Source: Methanobacteriota archaeon (GTDB lineage Archaea; Hydrothermarchaeota; Hydrothermarchaeia; Hydrothermarchaeales; SZUA-236). From it: a stretch of 7,596 nt of DNA. The stretch lies in contig RFHW01000043.1 in NCBI GenBank assembly GCA_003695745.1, positions 1-7,596 of the forward strand, given 5' to 3'. The notes beneath the pieces are model-generated. The model worked only from the letters and a program-made list of their open reading frames with translations, was not told where the DNA came from and ran no database searches. Both the position numbers and the translations under genes were made by a program. This document shows, in pieces, positions 5,194-7,596 of this stretch (the first letter of the stretch is position 1; every line of letters begins with the position of its first letter).

Positions 5194-6357
5194 ATGGACG
5201 ACCTAGAGGTCTGCATGAGATGCGGCTTCTGCAGGGCCAGCTGCCCCGTCTTTGACGAGACGCTGGCAGAATCCGGGACGGCGCGAGGCAAGATCGCCAT
5301 AATCCACGCCCTCCTCCAGGGAGAGCTTGAGCCCACAGAGACTGTGAGGCAGAGAATATTCGAATGCACGCTGTGCGGGAGGTGCGCCCAGAGCTGCCCG
5401 GCCGGTGTGGACACGACAGAGATATTCATCAGGGCAAGGCAGGAGCTCCTCGGGAAAAAGGTTCCCCTCCTGAAGCGTGCCGCCTTCAACGTCCTAGAGA
5501 GGCCAAAGCTCCTTTCCCTTGCGAGCTCGGCCGCCTCTTTAATCCCGGAAAGGCTTCTCTCTGTTCCAGAAAAAAGCGCCGGCGCCCAGTTACAGAAGAT
5601 AGAGGATCCTGAGATGAGGGTCCTCTTCTTCGGCGGCTGCCTCGCCAACCACATGCTCCCTGGTCTGAAAGACGCCTCTCTGGAGGTGCTGGCAAGAAAC
5701 AGGGTGGAGGTCATCGCCTTCGCCGGGAAATGCTGCGGCGCCCCACTCTATTTCTCAGGCGCCCCTGAAAGGGCGGAGAGGCTTGCCAGGACCAGCCTGG
5801 ACCTCGTTGCAGAGGTGGAGCCGGATGCCATCATCACCCCCTGCCCCACATGCAGGATCATGCTGAGGAGATACCCCCTGCTCCTTGAGGGAAACTACAG
5901 AAAGAGGGCTGAAAGGGCCGCTGAAAGGACCTACGAGATATGCGAGTTCCTCGCCACCTTCGGATATGAAAAGGATTTCCAGCCCTCAACGGGAGGCGAA
6001 AGGACGGTGACCCTTCATGAGTCCTGCCATGGCGCCTTCATCCCCGGCCATGGAAAGACGGTGAGGGATATTATCAGGGGGCTGCCAGAGGTTGCTCTAA
6101 AGGAGATGGACGACCCTTCGGCATGCTGCGGCTTTGGCGGCCTCTTCCTCCTTGACAACCCCGGGCTTTCAAAGAGGATAAACAGGAAGAAGCTTGATGA
6201 CATCAAAAGGACCGGGGCAGAGGAGGTGGTGACGCCCTGCCCCGGCTGCACAGTATATCTCCGGGAGACCCTCAAAAGAGAGGGGATAGATATAAAAACA
6301 AGGCATCCTGTAGAGCTCTTAAGAGAGACCTACCAAAGAGCTGGAAGGACAAAATGA
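5194..6357 (+). CDS. Fe-S oxidoreductase with two 4Fe-4S motifs and two CCG domains (GlcF/LutA/HdrD-like)
   Basis: A 387-residue soluble electron-transfer protein. It begins with two ferredoxin-type 4Fe-4S motifs, CMRCGFCRASCP (Cys 7, 10, 13, 17) and CTLCGRCAQSCP (Cys 58, 61, 64, 68). Two cysteine-rich CCG domains follow. The first has Cys149, CCGAP at 180-184 and PCPTC at 216-220. The second has Cys278, CCGFGG at 311-316 and PCPGC at 348-352. This is the architecture of glycolate/lactate oxidase iron-sulfur subunits and of the HdrD catalytic half of heterodisulfide reductase, whose CCG sites hold a noncubane Fe-S cluster. Members pass electrons between a flavin dehydrogenase or disulfide substrate and a carrier. 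No flavin or cytochrome subunit is visible here, so the substrate is open. The ATG at 5194 has no Shine-Dalgarno and is probably leaderless. The RuBisCO-like gene follows after 22 bases, likely in the same transcript. Confidence 0.9.
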   Translation: MDDLEVCMRCGFCRASCPVFDETLAESGTARGKIAIIHALLQGELEPTETVRQRIFECTLCGRCAQSCPAGVDTTEIFIRARQELLGKKVPLLKRAAFNVLERPKLLSLASSAASLIPERLLSVPEKSAGAQLQKIEDPEMRVLFFGGCLANHMLPGLKDASLEVLARNRVEVIAFAGKCCGAPLYFSGAPERAERLARTSLDLVAEVEPDAIITPCPTCRIMLRRYPLLLEGNYRKRAERAAERTYEICEFLATFGYEKDFQPSTGGERTVTLHESCHGAFIPGHGKTVRDIIRGLPEVALKEMDDPSACCGFGGLFLLDNPGLSKRINRKKLDDIKRTGAEEVVTPCPGCTVYLRETLKREGIDIKTRHPVELLRETYQRAGRTK

Positions 6358-6368
6358 CAGGGCCAGAC

Positions 6369-6373
6369 GAGGT
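6369..6373 (+). promoter_or_regulatory. Shine-Dalgarno that fixes the RuBisCO-like start
   Basis: GAGGT ends 6 bases before the ATG at 6380. An in-frame TTG at 6374 would have no spacing to it, so ATG is preferred. The site lies in the 22-base gap after the Fe-S gene, fitting internal initiation on a two-gene mRNA. Confidence 0.55.
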
Positions 6374-6379
6374 TTGCAG

Positions 6380-7596
6380 ATGATCAGGGAAGAAGAGGTG
6401 GTAGTGGCCACCTATTATATGGAGAGCGCCCTCGACCTTGAGGACGTTGCCCGCGCCACTGCAGGGGAGCAGAGCACCGGCACATGGACAAAGACCTGTT
6501 TTGAGACGGAGGACGTGATCCTCTCCCATGGTGCGCAGGTGATAGAGGTGGAAACTGAGGAGACCGGGGAGGTGAACAAAGGGATTGTGAAGATCGGCTT
6601 TCCCATAAAGAACTTCGGGCCTGTGGTGCCCATGCTCCTCACAACGGTGGCCGGAAACCTCTTCGAGATGGCTGACCTCAGGAACGTGAAGCTCCTGGAC
6701 CTTGACTTTCCATCGAGCTATCTGAAGGAGTTCAGAGGGCCCAAGTTCGGGATAGCTGGCACCAGAAAAGCGGTTGGTGTTTCTGACCGCCCCCTCATAG
6801 GCTGCATCGTAAAGCCCTGTGTCGGCCTCAAGCCCAAGACCTTTGCCGAAGCGTGCTATCAGGTGGCGGTGGGTGGTGTGGACTTCATAAAGGACGACGA
6901 GCTCATCTCCAACCCGGGCTACTCGGCCATCGAAGACCGGACAGCCCGTGTTATGGAGGCCCTTGACAGGGCTGAAGAAGAGACGGGGGAGAAGACGCTC
7001 TATGCCGTGAATGTAACAGACGAGGTAACCAGGATAATGGACAACGCCGAGGCCGCCCTTTCAAACGGCGCAAACTGCCTGATGATAAACTTTGTCACAG
7101 CAGGCTTCTCAGCCCTCAGGATGCTTGCCGAGGACCCCTCCATAAAGGTGCCCATCCACTGCCACAGGGACATGTTCGGATCCTTTTCAAGGAGCCCTGT
7201 CCACGGCATCTCCACCATTGTCGTCTCAAAGCTCACCCGCCTCTGCGGCGGCGACCAGATCCATGCAGGCGCAATAGACGGCAAGCTCTATGAGAGCAAC
7301 GAATCGGTGGTCTCCTCTGCCAAGGTGATGAGAGAGAGGTGGAACGGCATTGAGCCTTCGCTGCCTGTTTCATCGGGGGGGCAGAACCCCTGCAAGGTGA
7401 AGAGGAACCTGGATCTCCTTGGAAAGGACGTGCTCATCCTGGCAGGCGGCGGGATCTTCGGACACAGGAACGGGGCCACGGCCGGCGCAAAGGCGATGCG
7501 GCAGGCCCTTGACCTGGCCCTCCAGGGCGTGGAGCTGAAGGAATGCCCCTCTGAGAATAGGGAGCTCAGAGCCGCCATCGACCAGTGGGGGAAGAA
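6380..7596 (+). CDS. RuBisCO-like protein (form IV or divergent form III), 3' end outside window
   Basis: The frame runs from ATG 6380 off the window; 405 residues are visible, against about 420-445 usual in the family. It has the N-terminal RuBisCO domain (about 1-115) and most of the TIM barrel. In spinach numbering the active-site residues are Glu60 (E30, before STGTWT), Asn123 (N93), Lys175 (K145), the carbamylated Lys201 with Asp203 and Glu204 (KDDE, 171-174), His294-Arg295 (H262-R263), His327 (H295), Lys334 (K302), Ser379-Gly381 (332-334) and Gly403-404 (GGG, 356-358). Lys177 is Cys147 (KPCVGL). HRDMFG and SGGQNP also replace the HRAMHA and SGGLHP of true carboxylases. Loss of Lys177 argues against RuBP carboxylase. 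Enolase, isomerase or transcarboxylase reactions known for RuBisCO-like proteins are possible. Family certain; reaction unknown. Confidence 0.93.
   Translation, partial: MIREEEVVVATYYMESALDLEDVARATAGEQSTGTWTKTCFETEDVILSHGAQVIEVETEETGEVNKGIVKIGFPIKNFGPVVPMLLTTVAGNLFEMADLRNVKLLDLDFPSSYLKEFRGPKFGIAGTRKAVGVSDRPLIGCIVKPCVGLKPKTFAEACYQVAVGGVDFIKDDELISNPGYSAIEDRTARVMEALDRAEEETGEKTLYAVNVTDEVTRIMDNAEAALSNGANCLMINFVTAGFSALRMLAEDPSIKVPIHCHRDMFGSFSRSPVHGISTIVVSKLTRLCGGDQIHAGAIDGKLYESNESVVSSAKVMRERWNGIEPSLPVSSGGQNPCKVKRNLDLLGKDVLILAGGGIFGHRNGATAGAKAMRQALDLALQGVELKECPSENRELRAAIDQWGK

Noticed and set aside
5184..5714. 176-codon open frame antisense to the Fe-S protein
   Set aside because: No domain, and the plus-strand frame carries all the ordered cysteine motifs.
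7375..7381. G7 homopolymer in the RuBisCO-like gene, considered as a frameshift or assembly error site
   Set aside because: The frame on both sides is continuous and encodes the expected SGG phosphate-binding motif.

Overview
The window looks like a piece of a moderately GC-rich euryarchaeal chromosome, possibly from a methanogen-related or Archaeoglobus-like lineage. Three things support this. AT-rich archaeal TATA elements of the TTTATATA type sit about 25 bases before probable transcript starts. Arginine AGG/AGA and isoleucine ATA codons are common. The gene content also fits: a PAS sensor with no kinase, a CCG-domain Fe-S oxidoreductase, a RuBisCO-family protein, and BirA with BioY. The species cannot be fixed from the sequence alone. 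No rRNA, tRNA, CRISPR array, insertion sequence or phage gene was seen, and no gene-free stretch exceeds about 150 bases.

Layout. The window opens inside an unidentified, probably globular protein (2-496, +). It converges on a small two-CBS-domain protein (581-988, -). A divergent promoter region separates that gene from a polytopic membrane protein (1140-1748, +). A second TATA element then starts a short operon: a 69-residue tail-anchored coiled-coil protein (1866-2075) and birA (2083-3039), which encodes biotin protein ligase with an N-terminal helix-turn-helix. A membrane-bound double-PAS protein follows (3121-4365, +). It ends 6 bases from the convergent bioY gene (4372-5061, -), the biotin-uptake S component. 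From 5194 the + strand carries a two-gene unit: a 387-residue protein with two 4Fe-4S motifs and two CCG domains, then a RuBisCO-like protein that starts at 6380 and runs off the window end.

How the parts work together. The biotin genes form a plausible regulatory circuit. BirA has the HTH expected of a biotin repressor. The bioY promoter holds an inverted repeat (GTTAACC, 14 bases, GGTTAAC) lying over the predicted transcription start and touching the Shine-Dalgarno sequence, which matches a BirA operator. BirA would charge a biotin-dependent enzyme encoded elsewhere and shut down BioY when biotin is plentiful.

The second notable unit is the Fe-S/CCG protein with the RuBisCO-family protein. 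The latter keeps nearly all RuBisCO active-site residues, including the carbamylated lysine and the KDDE motif, but has Cys where catalytic Lys177 (spinach numbering) should be. Other loop changes are also visible (HRDMFG, SGGQNP). It is therefore better read as a form IV or otherwise divergent RuBisCO-like protein of unknown reaction. Its pairing with a CCG-type oxidoreductase is the most likely place for undescribed biochemistry here.
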